Position numbers and translations under genes: made by a program
Origin: Candidatus Tectimicrobiota bacterium
Lineage (GTDB): Bacteria > JACPUC01
Length of the DNA: 64,000 nt
Assembly (NCBI GenBank): GCA_016192455.1
Contig: JACPUC010000029.1
Coordinates: 175,975-239,974 of the forward strand
Direction of reading: 5' to 3'
Shown here: piece by piece, positions 45,219-53,613 of the stretch
How positions within the stretch are numbered: position 1 is the first letter of the stretch
How the letters are laid out: the number at the start of each line of letters is the position of its first letter
The notes under the pieces: model-generated
Told to the model about the DNA's origin: nothing
Seen by the model: the letters and a program-made list of their open reading frames with translations, nothing else
Database searches by the model: none

Positions 45219-45557
45219 ATGAGTGATCTGGAATTTGAAAAGAGCAGCGGCAATGTTTTTGCCGACATTGGGTTGGATCATGCAGACGATCGTGCCGCCA
45301 AGGCAAAACTCGCCTCTTGCATCAACCGCATCATCACGAGCAAGCGGCTCAGCCAGAGCGAGGCGGCTCGCCTGCTTGGGATCGACCAGCCCAAGGTGTC
45401 CGCCTTGAAACGAGGCCGGTTATCCGGGTTCTCCCTGGAGCGCCTGTGCAAGTTCCTCGTGAAGCTGGGACACGATGTAGAAATTAGAGTGCAGCCGAAG
45501 CCTGAAGGAAAGGCGGCGTCGACCCTCGAGGCGACTGTCTTTGAAGACCATCCCTGA
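45219..45557 (+). CDS. XRE-type HTH protein, orphan HigA-like antitoxin/regulator
   Basis: 112 residues. The helix-turn-helix (about residues 43-65; SQSEAARLLGIDQPKVSALKRG) belongs to the HTH_37 group, in which most members are antitoxins of RelE/HigB-like (Gp49) toxins. SFSLERLCKFLVKLGHDVEI follows in the usual place, here with GFSLERL. No toxin gene is found on either side: the 130 bp upstream has no toxin reading frame. Base composition is lower in GC than in glmS1. It sits inside a repeat-bounded mini-island, so it was probably acquired with it. Confidence 0.78.
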   Translation: MSDLEFEKSSGNVFADIGLDHADDRAAKAKLASCINRIITSKRLSQSEAARLLGIDQPKVSALKRGRLSGFSLERLCKFLVKLGHDVEIRVQPKPEGKAASTLEATVFEDHP

Positions 45558-45957
45558 ATCTAAAGTGAGCGATATGCCCCAAGTTTGCACTTCACCCTTT
45601 GGCTTACGCGTAGCGACCCGAGGCGGTGGTGCAACTTCGACAGTTGCAACATGTTGACTCAGAGGGTTGTTTTCTCGAGGCGGAAATCGGTCAGCTAAAT
45701 GCCCTGAGCTTGCTCCCGGAAGCACCCAGAATCGCTCCTGCATCGCGTCGTATTCTTCCTCTGGAGCAGGCATCCTTTCTCTTTGCCAAGAGCGTTACGG
45801 TGGAGTGAGGCCGGAGCGCCGGGCACTTCCCAGCAAAGCAAGCGGGGGGATCAAACGACCGCCCACACCCCCCGTCCCCGCGAGCTGCGCGAGGGGGCGA
45901 GGTCCCCTCGCACATCTCCACGATGGAACATGGTGGGACGTTGGAGGGACCGCACGC
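45558..45957. other. intergenic region containing copy B of the glmS-end repeat
   Basis: 400 bp. The first 230 bp belongs to the mini-island and codes for nothing I recognise. Copy B of the repeat follows, then GC-rich DNA to the porin stop at 45958. Confidence 0.35.
45785..45816 (+). repeat. att-like direct repeat, copy B (orphan glmS 3' end)
   Basis: Repeats the last codons of glmS, including the TGA, in a place with no glmS gene upstream: the frame ahead of it reads FAKSVTVE-stop. It matches copy A at 30 of 32 bases. Confidence 0.7.
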
Positions 45958-47235
45958 CTAGAACTTGTAGGTCAGCTCGACGGCGACGCTGTCGCGGTTG
46001 TCGCGGGCGCGCAGGCCGCCGCGCTCGAGGTAGGTGTCGCGCGACGACCAGTCGTGGCGGTACTCGAGGAGGCCGCCGAGGTTGTCGGTGATCTTGAAGG
46101 TGGGGGCGAAGGTGAAGCTCTTCAGTTCCTGCCCGCCGGCGTCGCTGAGGAGTGGCGCGCCGAACGCCGCCACGCGGGCGCCGTCCTCGTCGTTGAAGTA
46201 GTCGAAGCGCCAGGTGAAGCCGAGCCAAGAGAGGAGGTCGTAGTGCACGGTGATGAGGACGCCGAACCAGTCGGCGTCCGCGGTCCGGCCCGCCGCCAGC
46301 ACGAACGGCTCGTCCTCCTCGCGGCCGTAATTGAACTCGCCGCCGACGAGGAGCTTCTCGGTCGGCTTGATGGTGTAGTCGAGGTCGAGGACGACGCGGT
46401 TGTTCCTCGTGTCATCATCCTGCTCCGCACCCGTGATGGCCGAGAGGCCCACGTTCAGCCACTTGCGCGGCGTGAAGCCGAAGCGCCCGCCGACGGTCTT
46501 GGTGTCGTTGTTGTCGTGATTGGTATCCCAGCCGTTAACGAGGTAAACCTGCCAGTCGAACCATCCGACCGGCTGCTGCAACAGCCGCACGCCGGTCGCG
46601 AGGCTGGGAATGCCGAGATTGAAGACGTTGGAGTGCGAGAACTGGTACAGATCGGGTGCGTCGAGCAGCTCCCAGCCGATGGGAACATTGAACTTGCCGA
46701 AATCGGCCATGACGCCCCGCCCCAGCTTCACCGACATGATGGCTTGCTCGACATCCACGCTGAAGCCGCCGGCGGCGTCGCGGTTGTAGTCGAGATCAAC
46801 CCGGAAGCCGGCCCGATTCCCCACGGGTTTGATGATGTCGAGCTCAACGCTGTCAATCTGAAAGCTGCTGCGCGCGTTGCCGTCGCCCACGTCCTCGCGG
46901 TTCGAGGCGGTGAAGCTGCCATCCACGAAACCGTGCAGCTCGATGCCCGGCGAGGTCTTCAGGGGAGCCAGGGCCTCCTTCTCGGGCTCCGCCTTGGCGG
47001 GCGGCGCGGGTTGGGGGAGCTGGGCTTGCAGCCGTTGAATCTCTGCCGCCTGCTGCTGGATGGTTGCCTGCATCTGCTGCAGCGTCGCCTCGAGCTGCTT
47101 GAGCCGCGCCGCCACGTCATGGTTATCGGCGAACGACAAGCCGGGGGCACCCGCAAGCGCAACGAGCGCAAACAGGATGACGTAACACCAGCGCATCGTG
47201 ACGCTGCGGTCTGGGAGGTAGGGGGAAGCGTTCAT
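45958..47235 (-). CDS. outer-membrane beta-barrel porin with N-terminal coiled coil
   Basis: 425 residues. Signal peptide (core VILFALVALAGAPGLSFA), then a coiled coil (residues ~40-70; LKQLEATLQQMQATIQQQAA) and a Pro/Ala linker. A barrel of amphipathic strands (GIELHGFVDGSF opening) ends in VAVELTYKF with the terminal Phe of outer-membrane proteins. The coiled coil could reach the peptidoglycan or trimerise the porin. It resembles OprO/OmpL-like 'bbp2' porins. Substrate is not predictable. No clear ribosome-binding site precedes the Met at 47235; Met14 (MRWCYV) is an alternative start. Confidence 0.8.
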   Translation of the reverse strand: MNASPYLPDRSVTMRWCYVILFALVALAGAPGLSFADNHDVAARLKQLEATLQQMQATIQQQAAEIQRLQAQLPQPAPPAKAEPEKEALAPLKTSPGIELHGFVDGSFTASNREDVGDGNARSSFQIDSVELDIIKPVGNRAGFRVDLDYNRDAAGGFSVDVEQAIMSVKLGRGVMADFGKFNVPIGWELLDAPDLYQFSHSNVFNLGIPSLATGVRLLQQPVGWFDWQVYLVNGWDTNHDNNDTKTVGGRFGFTPRKWLNVGLSAITGAEQDDDTRNNRVVLDLDYTIKPTEKLLVGGEFNYGREEDEPFVLAAGRTADADWFGVLITVHYDLLSWLGFTWRFDYFNDEDGARVAAFGAPLLSDAGGQELKSFTFAPTFKITDNLGGLLEYRHDWSSRDTYLERGGLRARDNRDSVAVELTYKF

Positions 47236-47898
47236 GGGGCCTCTTTTCCGAGATGATGCCAGGACGCGCGCTCCACACTCCGAGGGTCATCGGCGCCAGA
47301 GCGGTCTCCACCCCCGCAGGAGGAATCCGCCGCGCAGTCCGGGTAATATCCCCAACGCCTCAGGCAACGAGCGTGCCGGCCAGGACGAGCTGCCCGGCCA
47401 ATCCCTCGTGGTTTGGTTAACCTCTGTGTTTTCAATATATTAGGTAGTGTTCTTGCGAATCGACGGGGCACGGGCGAGCGAGCTTGAGATGCCCGTCAGC
47501 ATCCTTGCAGTGCACTACGGAGAATCTAGTGCACAGTTCTTGTGCAGGGAAGGGGGTTCACGCCGCAACGATGCGGCAATGGTGCAGGCGCAGTTCTAGG
47601 GCTGGTGCTGCCTCTTTATTTTTCACTGTGGGGTTTCGCGAGGCGCTCTCCATTCCATCGACGCGTTCCTGGCATGGAACCTCGGCCCCTTCGCTCCTTC
47701 TCTCTTGATGCATCTGCTGCGGGCTTGGGCTGGGGTAGCACAGGGTGGGGGAAGGAGCAATCCCCTCGGGCGGGCGCTGGAGAAAAAGCGTTTGCCGCCT
47801 TCTCATGCTTCTGCTACGCTGCCTCCACGTATCTCCGAGGCGGCGCCGGCGCGCGGCGTGCCGGGCGCAAGGGGCCTCGAGGAAGGAGCGTGCGGTCC
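47236..47898. other. divergent intergenic region upstream of the glmU-like gene
   Basis: 663 bp with no supported gene. The segment around 47400-47450 is AT-rich and holds a candidate rightward promoter. The remainder shows only low-quality open frames. Confidence 0.3.
47413..47441 (+). promoter_or_regulatory. candidate sigma-70 promoter
   Basis: TTGGTT (47413-47418), a 17-bp spacer and TATATT (47436-47441) within an AT-rich patch. It would transcribe toward the glmU-like/glmS2 operon from about 450 bp upstream. The -35 box is weak (TTG plus three mismatches). Confidence 0.3.
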
Positions 47899-49113
47899 AT
47901 GAAGGCGATCATCCTCGCGGCCAGCCGGGGCGCCAGCCTCGATCCCTTCACGCGCACCCGTCCCAAACCGATGATCACGGTAAGCGGGCGGTACCTCCTG
48001 GAGAACAGCATCGATCTCCTGAAGGCCGCGGGGGTGACGGACTACCAGCTCATCGTCGGTCATCAGCGCGAGAAGATCATGTCGTTCTTCCAGCAGGGCG
48101 CCGAGCACGGGGTGAACATCAGCTACATTTTGCAGGAGGACCCGCACGGCATCGGGGCGGCGCTGGCGGAGGCCCGCAACACGGTGCTGCCGGGCGAGTA
48201 CTTCCTGCTCGTCTATGGCGATATCCTGACGCGGGGCAATATTTTTATTCAGACCCTGCAGTCGTTCCACTCCTGCCGCGCGCCGGTCGCCGCCATCTGC
48301 CTGACGCCCTCCGCCGAGCTGTACGGCAACGTCTACCTCGATGAGCAGATGCGCATCACCCGCATCATCGAGAAACCCCAAACCGGGGGCCTCGGCAACT
48401 ACGTGCTGGCCGGTGTCTTCGTGCTGCCCAGCCAGTTCTTCGAGATTCTCGACCGCGCCGGCAATGACATGGAGCAGGCCCTGGCGCTGCTGGTCAAGGA
48501 CCCCGGCCTGTCGGCCTCGATCTGGGAGGATGACTGGATCGACATGGTGCATCCGTGGGACATCCTGCGGGGCAACCACATCATCATGGAGCCTTGGGAT
48601 GCCGCCTTCATCTCCTGCGAGGCGCAGCTTCGCGGCGATGTGAAGATCGAAGGCCCGGTGTACGTCGCCCCCGGGGTGGTCATCGAGTCGGGGAGCGTGC
48701 TGCGGGGGCCGTGCTACGTGGGACCCAACACCTACGTCGGCAACAACGTCCTCATCCGCAAGTACACCTCGATCGGGCGCGACTGCGTCATCGGCTACGG
48801 GGTGGAGCTGAAGAACTGCGTCATGTTCGGCCACTCCCGCGTCGGGCGGCTGTCGTTCATCGGCGACAGCGTCATCGGCGAGCACGTGAACATCGGCTCC
48901 GGCACGATGACGGTGAACGCCAACCTGGAGGATAAGACCGTCCAGGTGCTGGTGGGGGGCGTATTGCAGGACAGCGGCTTCAAGAAGCTGGGCGCCTTTA
49001 TCGGCGACCACGTGCAGATCGGCGCCAGCAACACCCTGCCGGCCGGCCTCTGCATCGAAGCCGGCGAGTACCTCCCCCACAACACCAGCATCTCGCTCCG
49101 GGGAGGGCGCTAG
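47899..49113 (+). CDS. GlmU-like sugar nucleotidyltransferase / beta-helix acyltransferase
   Basis: 404 residues. Residues 1-230 are a nucleotidyltransferase fold (MKAIILAASRGASLDPFTR, then RPKPM, VYGDIL and IIEKPQ). Residues ~255-400 are hexapeptide repeats of a left-handed beta helix (IGRDCVIGYGVELKN, IGEHVNIGSGTMTVNA). The family's first loop is normally LAAGxGxRLxPLT. Here it reads LAASRGASLDPFT, so the usual Gly and the catalytic Arg are both Ser. The metal-binding GD is kept. Nucleotidyl transfer may therefore be weak or lost while acetyl transfer remains. It is followed 3 bp later by glmS2, consistent with amino-sugar metabolism. Confidence 0.82.
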   Translation: MKAIILAASRGASLDPFTRTRPKPMITVSGRYLLENSIDLLKAAGVTDYQLIVGHQREKIMSFFQQGAEHGVNISYILQEDPHGIGAALAEARNTVLPGEYFLLVYGDILTRGNIFIQTLQSFHSCRAPVAAICLTPSAELYGNVYLDEQMRITRIIEKPQTGGLGNYVLAGVFVLPSQFFEILDRAGNDMEQALALLVKDPGLSASIWEDDWIDMVHPWDILRGNHIIMEPWDAAFISCEAQLRGDVKIEGPVYVAPGVVIESGSVLRGPCYVGPNTYVGNNVLIRKYTSIGRDCVIGYGVELKNCVMFGHSRVGRLSFIGDSVIGEHVNIGSGTMTVNANLEDKTVQVLVGGVLQDSGFKKLGAFIGDHVQIGASNTLPAGLCIEAGEYLPHNTSISLRGGR

Positions 49114-49116
49114 CCG

Positions 49117-50928
49117 ATGTGCGGCATCAGCGGCGTTGCCGGCCTCACCGACGTGAGCCACATCCTCCTGGCGAGCATCAAGAGCCTCGAGTACCGCGGC
49201 TACGACTCGTGCGGCATGGCGATTCTGGCGCAGCGCCGCATCGAGATTCGCAAGGACGTCGGCACCGTCGACGAGGTGATCCAGCGCCAGCGGCTCTACG
49301 AGGTGCACGGCCTGCTCGGCATCGCGCACACGCGCTGGGCCACCCACGGGGGCGTCACGAGCGTCAACGCGCACCCGCACCGCAGCAGCGACGGCGCTTT
49401 CGCCGTCGTGCACAACGGCATCATCAGCAACTACCGGCAGCTCCGCGGCGAGCTCGAAGAGCTCGGCTACGTCTTCAGCTCCGAGACCGACTCCGAGGTC
49501 ATTCCGCACCTGCTGCACTTTTACTACCGCCGCGAGCAGGACGTGGAGCGCGCCCTGCAGTGCTGCCTGGCGCGGCTGGAGGGGAGCTATGCCTTCGCCC
49601 TGCTGACGACACACGAGCCCGAGCGCCTCTACTGCGCCAAGCTGCAGAGCCCGCTCATCCTCGGCATCGGCAGCAACCAGAACTTCATCGGCTCGGACTT
49701 CAACGCCTTCATTGCCTACACGCGCAGCGCCGTGGTCCTCGACGACCACGAGTACGCCGTGCTGACGAACGACAGCTATCGCATCATCAACGCCCTCACC
49801 AGTCTGCCGATCCGCAAGAACCTCATGCACATCGCCTGGGACCCGGAGCAGGCGCAGAAGGGGGGCTACCCCCACTACATGCTGAAGGAGGTCTTCGAGC
49901 AGCCGCAGACCGTGAGCAAGGTCCTGGCCATCGAGCGGGGAGAACTGGAGAAACTGGCCCGCAGCCTCTTCGACGCCGGCCGCGCCTACTTCATCGGCGC
50001 CGGCACGACGTACTACGCGGCTCTTTTCGGCCAGTACCAGCTTGCCGAGCTGGCGCAGCTCTTCGTGCCGGCGATCAGCAGCGATGAGTTCAAGTTCGGC
50101 GCCCTGGTCGACGCCGAGACCCTCGTGGTGGCGATCTCGCAGTCGGGCGAGACCTACGACACCCTCGAGGCGCTGCGGTTCGCCCGCGAGCATGGGGCGC
50201 ACACTGCGGCGATCGTCAACGTGCAAGGCTCGTCCATGACCCGCCTCGTCGATCAGGTGATCATGCAGGGCTCGGGGCCGGAAATCTGCGTCGTCAGCAC
50301 GAAGTCGGCCCTGGCGCAGATGCTCATCCTGACGCGCCTCGCCCTGGTGGCGGGGCTGCTGCGCGGCACCCTGAGCGCCGTCCAGTACGACGAGCGGGAA
50401 GCCGAGCTGCGCCTGCTGCCCGCCGTCATCCAGCGCATCCTCAATGAGAAGTCAGGGTTCATCAACACCATCGCCCGGCGCCACTGCCACGTGAACGACT
50501 GGCTCTACCTCGGGCGCGGCATTTACTACGCCGTGGCCATGGAGAGCGCCCTGAAGATGAAGGAGGTGGCCTACCTGCACGCCGAGGGGATGCCGGGGGG
50601 GTTCTTGAAGCACGGCACCCTGGCGCTGATCGGCGAGGGGGTCAACACCATCGTCTTCACGCCGCCGCGGGCGCAGCGCGAGCTGCACGACCTCTCTCTC
50701 GGCAGCACCGAGGAGGTGAAGGCGCGCGGCGGCTACCTCATCGGCATCCACTTCGACGCCGAGCCGTCGCTCTACCAGGACCAGGTACAGCTCCCGGAGA
50801 TGCCCGCCATCCTCGGGCCGTTCGCGCAGCTCGTCGTCGGCCAGCTCCTGGCCTACTTCGCGGCCACGGCGCTGAAGCGCAACGTCGATAAGCCGCGCTC
50901 CCTCGCCAAGTCGGTGACGGTGGCGTAA
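49117..50928 (+). CDS. glmS: glucosamine-fructose-6-phosphate aminotransferase (second GlmS)
   Basis: 603 residues. Starts MCGISGVAGL, with the catalytic Cys1. Glutaminase motifs HTRWATHGG, HNGIISNY and SETDSEV and both SIS domains (ISQSGETYDT, VVSTKSAL, MKEVAYLHAEG) are present, ending SLAKSVTVA. It converts fructose-6-phosphate and glutamine to glucosamine-6-phosphate. It lies 3 bp after the GlmU-like gene and probably shares its transcript. It is well diverged from glmS1, so the pair is an old duplication or has two origins, not a recent copy. Confidence 0.92.
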   Translation: MCGISGVAGLTDVSHILLASIKSLEYRGYDSCGMAILAQRRIEIRKDVGTVDEVIQRQRLYEVHGLLGIAHTRWATHGGVTSVNAHPHRSSDGAFAVVHNGIISNYRQLRGELEELGYVFSSETDSEVIPHLLHFYYRREQDVERALQCCLARLEGSYAFALLTTHEPERLYCAKLQSPLILGIGSNQNFIGSDFNAFIAYTRSAVVLDDHEYAVLTNDSYRIINALTSLPIRKNLMHIAWDPEQAQKGGYPHYMLKEVFEQPQTVSKVLAIERGELEKLARSLFDAGRAYFIGAGTTYYAALFGQYQLAELAQLFVPAISSDEFKFGALVDAETLVVAISQSGETYDTLEALRFAREHGAHTAAIVNVQGSSMTRLVDQVIMQGSGPEICVVSTKSALAQMLILTRLALVAGLLRGTLSAVQYDEREAELRLLPAVIQRILNEKSGFINTIARRHCHVNDWLYLGRGIYYAVAMESALKMKEVAYLHAEGMPGGFLKHGTLALIGEGVNTIVFTPPRAQRELHDLSLGSTEEVKARGGYLIGIHFDAEPSLYQDQVQLPEMPAILGPFAQLVVGQLLAYFAATALKRNVDKPRSLAKSVTVA

Positions 50929-51000
50929 GGGGCGGCAATGTAAGGCACACCGCCTGCAGTTCCACAACCCTCACAGAAAGCTTTCTTTCTCCTGCGAGGA

Positions 51001-52002
51001 ATGCGTAGAATGGAACGTAACCCCCTACCCAGACTCGATAACAATCCCCATATTCGTGAAAGTCTCCTGCCTTTCTGTCGCTTGCGAGACGGGGAGATTT
51101 GGGAAGATCCAGAAGGAAAGCACAGAGTAGGCTGCCTCGATGCAGCTAATCCAGATAACGTATCACTACTTTTACATAACTTTTCTGCCCACTTGGCCAT
51201 CAACGACCCCCCGTATAACTTGATTGCATTCGAAGAACGCAGTCTGATCGAATATATCGGCTGGTGTGAGAGATGGGTGCGAAATACTCTAGCGCACTTA
51301 GCCCAAGATGCCTCCTGTTATATATGGTTAGGAGCAGATCAGAATAATCAATTCCAACCTCTGCCTGACTTTATGATAATGATGAGAAACTTTCAAGAGC
51401 TTAAGCCACGTTCTTTTATTACTCTCCGTAATCAGCGAGGTTACGGAACACAGCAGAACTGGATGGCCATCCGACAGGAGCTCCTCTATTACACAAGGGG
51501 ACATCCACCTTTTTACGTTCAATACACGGAAATTCCCAAAATTCTTCGAGGATATTATAAGGAAGTTAATGGAGCGTTAACAGAAAATCTACAACGCAGC
51601 AAGGCCCTCACTATCCGCCCCGGGAATGTTTGGGTTGATATTCAGCAGATCTTTTATCGCCTAGGGGAGAATGTCTCTGGTTGTTATGCGCAAAAGCCTT
51701 TGCGCGCAATAGGGCGAATCATTTCAGCAAGCTCAGATCAAGACAACGTTGTCCTCGATTTCTTTGCCCACGCAGGGACCACTCTACTTGCCTGTGAACG
51801 CTTAAGAAGACAGTGCTTCACAATGGACATTGATCCTGTCTATTGCGAAATAACTATTCGAAGGTTGGAATTATTCAGGCGACATGGTCTGCTAGGCTGG
51901 CAAAATGGAGATCCTTTTGCTGGTTGTATTGAAGATATCCGAGCATCTTCAAAAGAGTCCGACCTTCTTACACCTAATCGCCAAGTAAGTCTTTTTGAGT
52001 AA
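51001..52002 (+). CDS. DNA methyltransferase, N4-cytosine/N6-adenine type
   Basis: 333 residues. The catalytic motif NDPPYNL (about residues 67-73) precedes the SAM-binding motif LDFFAHAGTTLLACERL (about 249-265) with TMDIDPVYCE after it. This order (IV before I) marks the beta class of PF01555 methylases. The first SAM motif has FAHAGT where FxGxGT is usual, a mild variation. The middle part (residues ~110-220) would carry target recognition. The stop is 6 bp before the next gene. It protects host DNA from the partner nuclease by methylating an adenine N6 or cytosine N4. Confidence 0.85.
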   Translation: MRRMERNPLPRLDNNPHIRESLLPFCRLRDGEIWEDPEGKHRVGCLDAANPDNVSLLLHNFSAHLAINDPPYNLIAFEERSLIEYIGWCERWVRNTLAHLAQDASCYIWLGADQNNQFQPLPDFMIMMRNFQELKPRSFITLRNQRGYGTQQNWMAIRQELLYYTRGHPPFYVQYTEIPKILRGYYKEVNGALTENLQRSKALTIRPGNVWVDIQQIFYRLGENVSGCYAQKPLRAIGRIISASSDQDNVVLDFFAHAGTTLLACERLRRQCFTMDIDPVYCEITIRRLELFRRHGLLGWQNGDPFAGCIEDIRASSKESDLLTPNRQVSLFE

Positions 52003-52008
52003 AGAAAA

Positions 52009-52674
52009 ATGGACGAGCTAGAAAAGCAGCTATACGAACGTATAGCTGCTCTTGAAGATGAGGAATCCTTCCGAAGCAGATTAGAGGATTTAATCTCAGT
52101 TTATCCCTTCAATGAGTATGAGTTTATTATTTCGACTCTTCTTGGCATGGACAAGCTTACTGTTGAGGAGTATTATGACCTAAGGGAAGAGTACATATCA
52201 AGAAACATGTTTTTATACATCTTTGAGATTAGTGCTCTCCGAGGTTTTGGTGGGACGTGGGCACATGGTCATTTGAAGGAACTACATCAGGAACTTGAAA
52301 AACCAACGAAGAAGAAAGATCAGAACTATCGAGGCGAATACGATCTTCTTTTAGATAACGTTATAAAGATTGAGGTAAAAGCATCTAGAGCGGTTGAATT
52401 TGCTCGTGATGAGCCGCTGTATGTCAAGGCCCTTTCTTCGAGATTTACGCAACCATTTGACATGAACTTTCAACAGGTTAAACCAGCGTGTTGTCATGTC
52501 TTTGTCTGGATTGGTGTTTGGCGTGATCTTATACGCTACTGGGTACTAGCCTCAAAAGAGGTGGAACAGAGCAGACATTTCTCCAAGGGACAACACAGGG
52601 GAAACATCGGAGAGGGTCAACAAAGTCGAGTATTCACTATCATGTGTCAATGCCGGCGTAGTAAGATACAGTAA
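52009..52674 (+). CDS. probable type II restriction endonuclease (PD-(D/E)xK fold)
   Basis: 221 residues with no signal peptide. GEYDLLLDNVIKIEVKAS at about residues 113-130 supplies Asp, then Glu-x-Lys, the PD-(D/E)xK catalytic core. A helical N-terminal half and a C-terminal region rich in Arg and Gln surround it. It lies 6 bp after the methyltransferase gene in the same low-GC DNA, the usual layout of a type II pair. Recognition sequence is unknown. I do not recognise a named subfamily. Confidence 0.65.
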   Translation: MDELEKQLYERIAALEDEESFRSRLEDLISVYPFNEYEFIISTLLGMDKLTVEEYYDLREEYISRNMFLYIFEISALRGFGGTWAHGHLKELHQELEKPTKKKDQNYRGEYDLLLDNVIKIEVKASRAVEFARDEPLYVKALSSRFTQPFDMNFQQVKPACCHVFVWIGVWRDLIRYWVLASKEVEQSRHFSKGQHRGNIGEGQQSRVFTIMCQCRRSKIQ

Positions 52675-52791
52675 TCTTTATTACTTTGAGCCCAAATTCG
52701 TTGGAGGTGGTTACGCGGATGGATGACCAGAGGAGATATATAATAGACATCTCGATCCGCCCAGGTCTCTCTTAACATCAGTTGAGATCCC

Positions 52792-53613
52792 ATGACTACC
52801 CTTCCCTCACTCGACGACTTCTTCGCCGACCTCGATCACTTTGCCCACGCGGAGCTCATCCGCGGCGCGGCGCCGATCTGGTCGGTCCTCGGGCGCATCG
52901 GCGGCTACCTCGACGACTACTTCGCGGCGCTGCGCCGGGCCGGCATCATGGCCGATCCGCCGGAGGGGCTGCGGCTGGAGCGGCAGCCCGACGCCGACGG
53001 CAAGTGGCTGCTGACGGCGGAACGCTGCACGCGCCTGGAGACGACCGTCGTCCTCCTCGACCAGCGCATCGCCCTCGGCGCCGGGGCCGTCATCGAGCCG
53101 GGGGTGGTGATCAAGGAGGGCTGCATCGTCGGCGCCGGCTGCGAGCTGCGTCAGGGCGCCTACCTGCGGGGCAACGTCATCCTGGGCGACGAGGCGGTGG
53201 TCGGCCACGTCACCGAGGTGAAGAACTCCATCTTCATGCAGCACGCCGAGGCGGGGCACTTCGCCTACGTCGGCGACAGCCTCCTGGGGGCGCACGTCAA
53301 CCTCGGCGCCGGCACGAAGCTGGCGAACCTGCCGCTGCGCACGGCGGAGCAGAAGGAGAGCGGTCGGCTGGCGCCCATCCGACTCACCCTGAACGGCAAG
53401 GAGCACGACACTGGCCTCGTGAAGCTCGGCGCCATCCTCGGCGACCAGGTGGAGATCGGCTGCAACACCGTCACCGCGCCTGGCTGCCTGGTGGGCAAGG
53501 AATGCTGGGTCTACCCCACGCTGACCGTGAAGAAGGGCTACTACCCGCCCCGTCACATCATCAAGACCAAGGCCGGCGAGCTCATCGCCGAGCCCATGCG
53601 CCGCAACCCATGA
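52792..53613 (+). CDS. left-handed beta-helix acyltransferase, GlmU C-terminal-like
   Basis: 273 residues. An N-terminal helical region (~1-70) is followed by hexapeptide repeats (GAGAVIEPGVVIKEGCIVGAG) and the GlmU-type block VTEVKNSIFMQHAEAGHFAYVGDS. That block carries the catalytic-type His and the acetyl-CoA site seen in glucosamine-1-phosphate acetyltransferases. It has no nucleotidyltransferase domain. Its stop overlaps the ATG of uvrD (ATGA), so the two are cotranslated. It could complement the GlmU-like and GlmS proteins upstream. Confidence 0.8.
   Translation: MTTLPSLDDFFADLDHFAHAELIRGAAPIWSVLGRIGGYLDDYFAALRRAGIMADPPEGLRLERQPDADGKWLLTAERCTRLETTVVLLDQRIALGAGAVIEPGVVIKEGCIVGAGCELRQGAYLRGNVILGDEAVVGHVTEVKNSIFMQHAEAGHFAYVGDSLLGAHVNLGAGTKLANLPLRTAEQKESGRLAPIRLTLNGKEHDTGLVKLGAILGDQVEIGCNTVTAPGCLVGKECWVYPTLTVKKGYYPPRHIIKTKAGELIAEPMRRNP

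Larger units (their letters stand above)
45100..45784. mobile_element. mini-island between the two glmS-end repeats
   Basis: 685 bp, visibly less GC-rich than its neighbours, bounded by the 32-bp direct repeats. It carries one complete gene (the HTH protein at 45219) and about 230 bp of non-coding DNA. No integrase or transposase remains. This is the layout of a decayed or non-autonomous element at a glmS attachment site. Confidence 0.5.
50936..52791. mobile_element. AT-rich acquired island with a restriction-modification pair
   Basis: From just after the glmS2 stop to just before the acyltransferase gene the DNA is visibly much lower in GC and uses A/T-ending codons, unlike both sides. It carries only the methyltransferase and its presumed endonuclease. 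No integrase, transposase or clear end repeats are visible. Insertion immediately 3' of a glmS gene again suggests the glmS-end integration hotspot. Confidence 0.55.
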
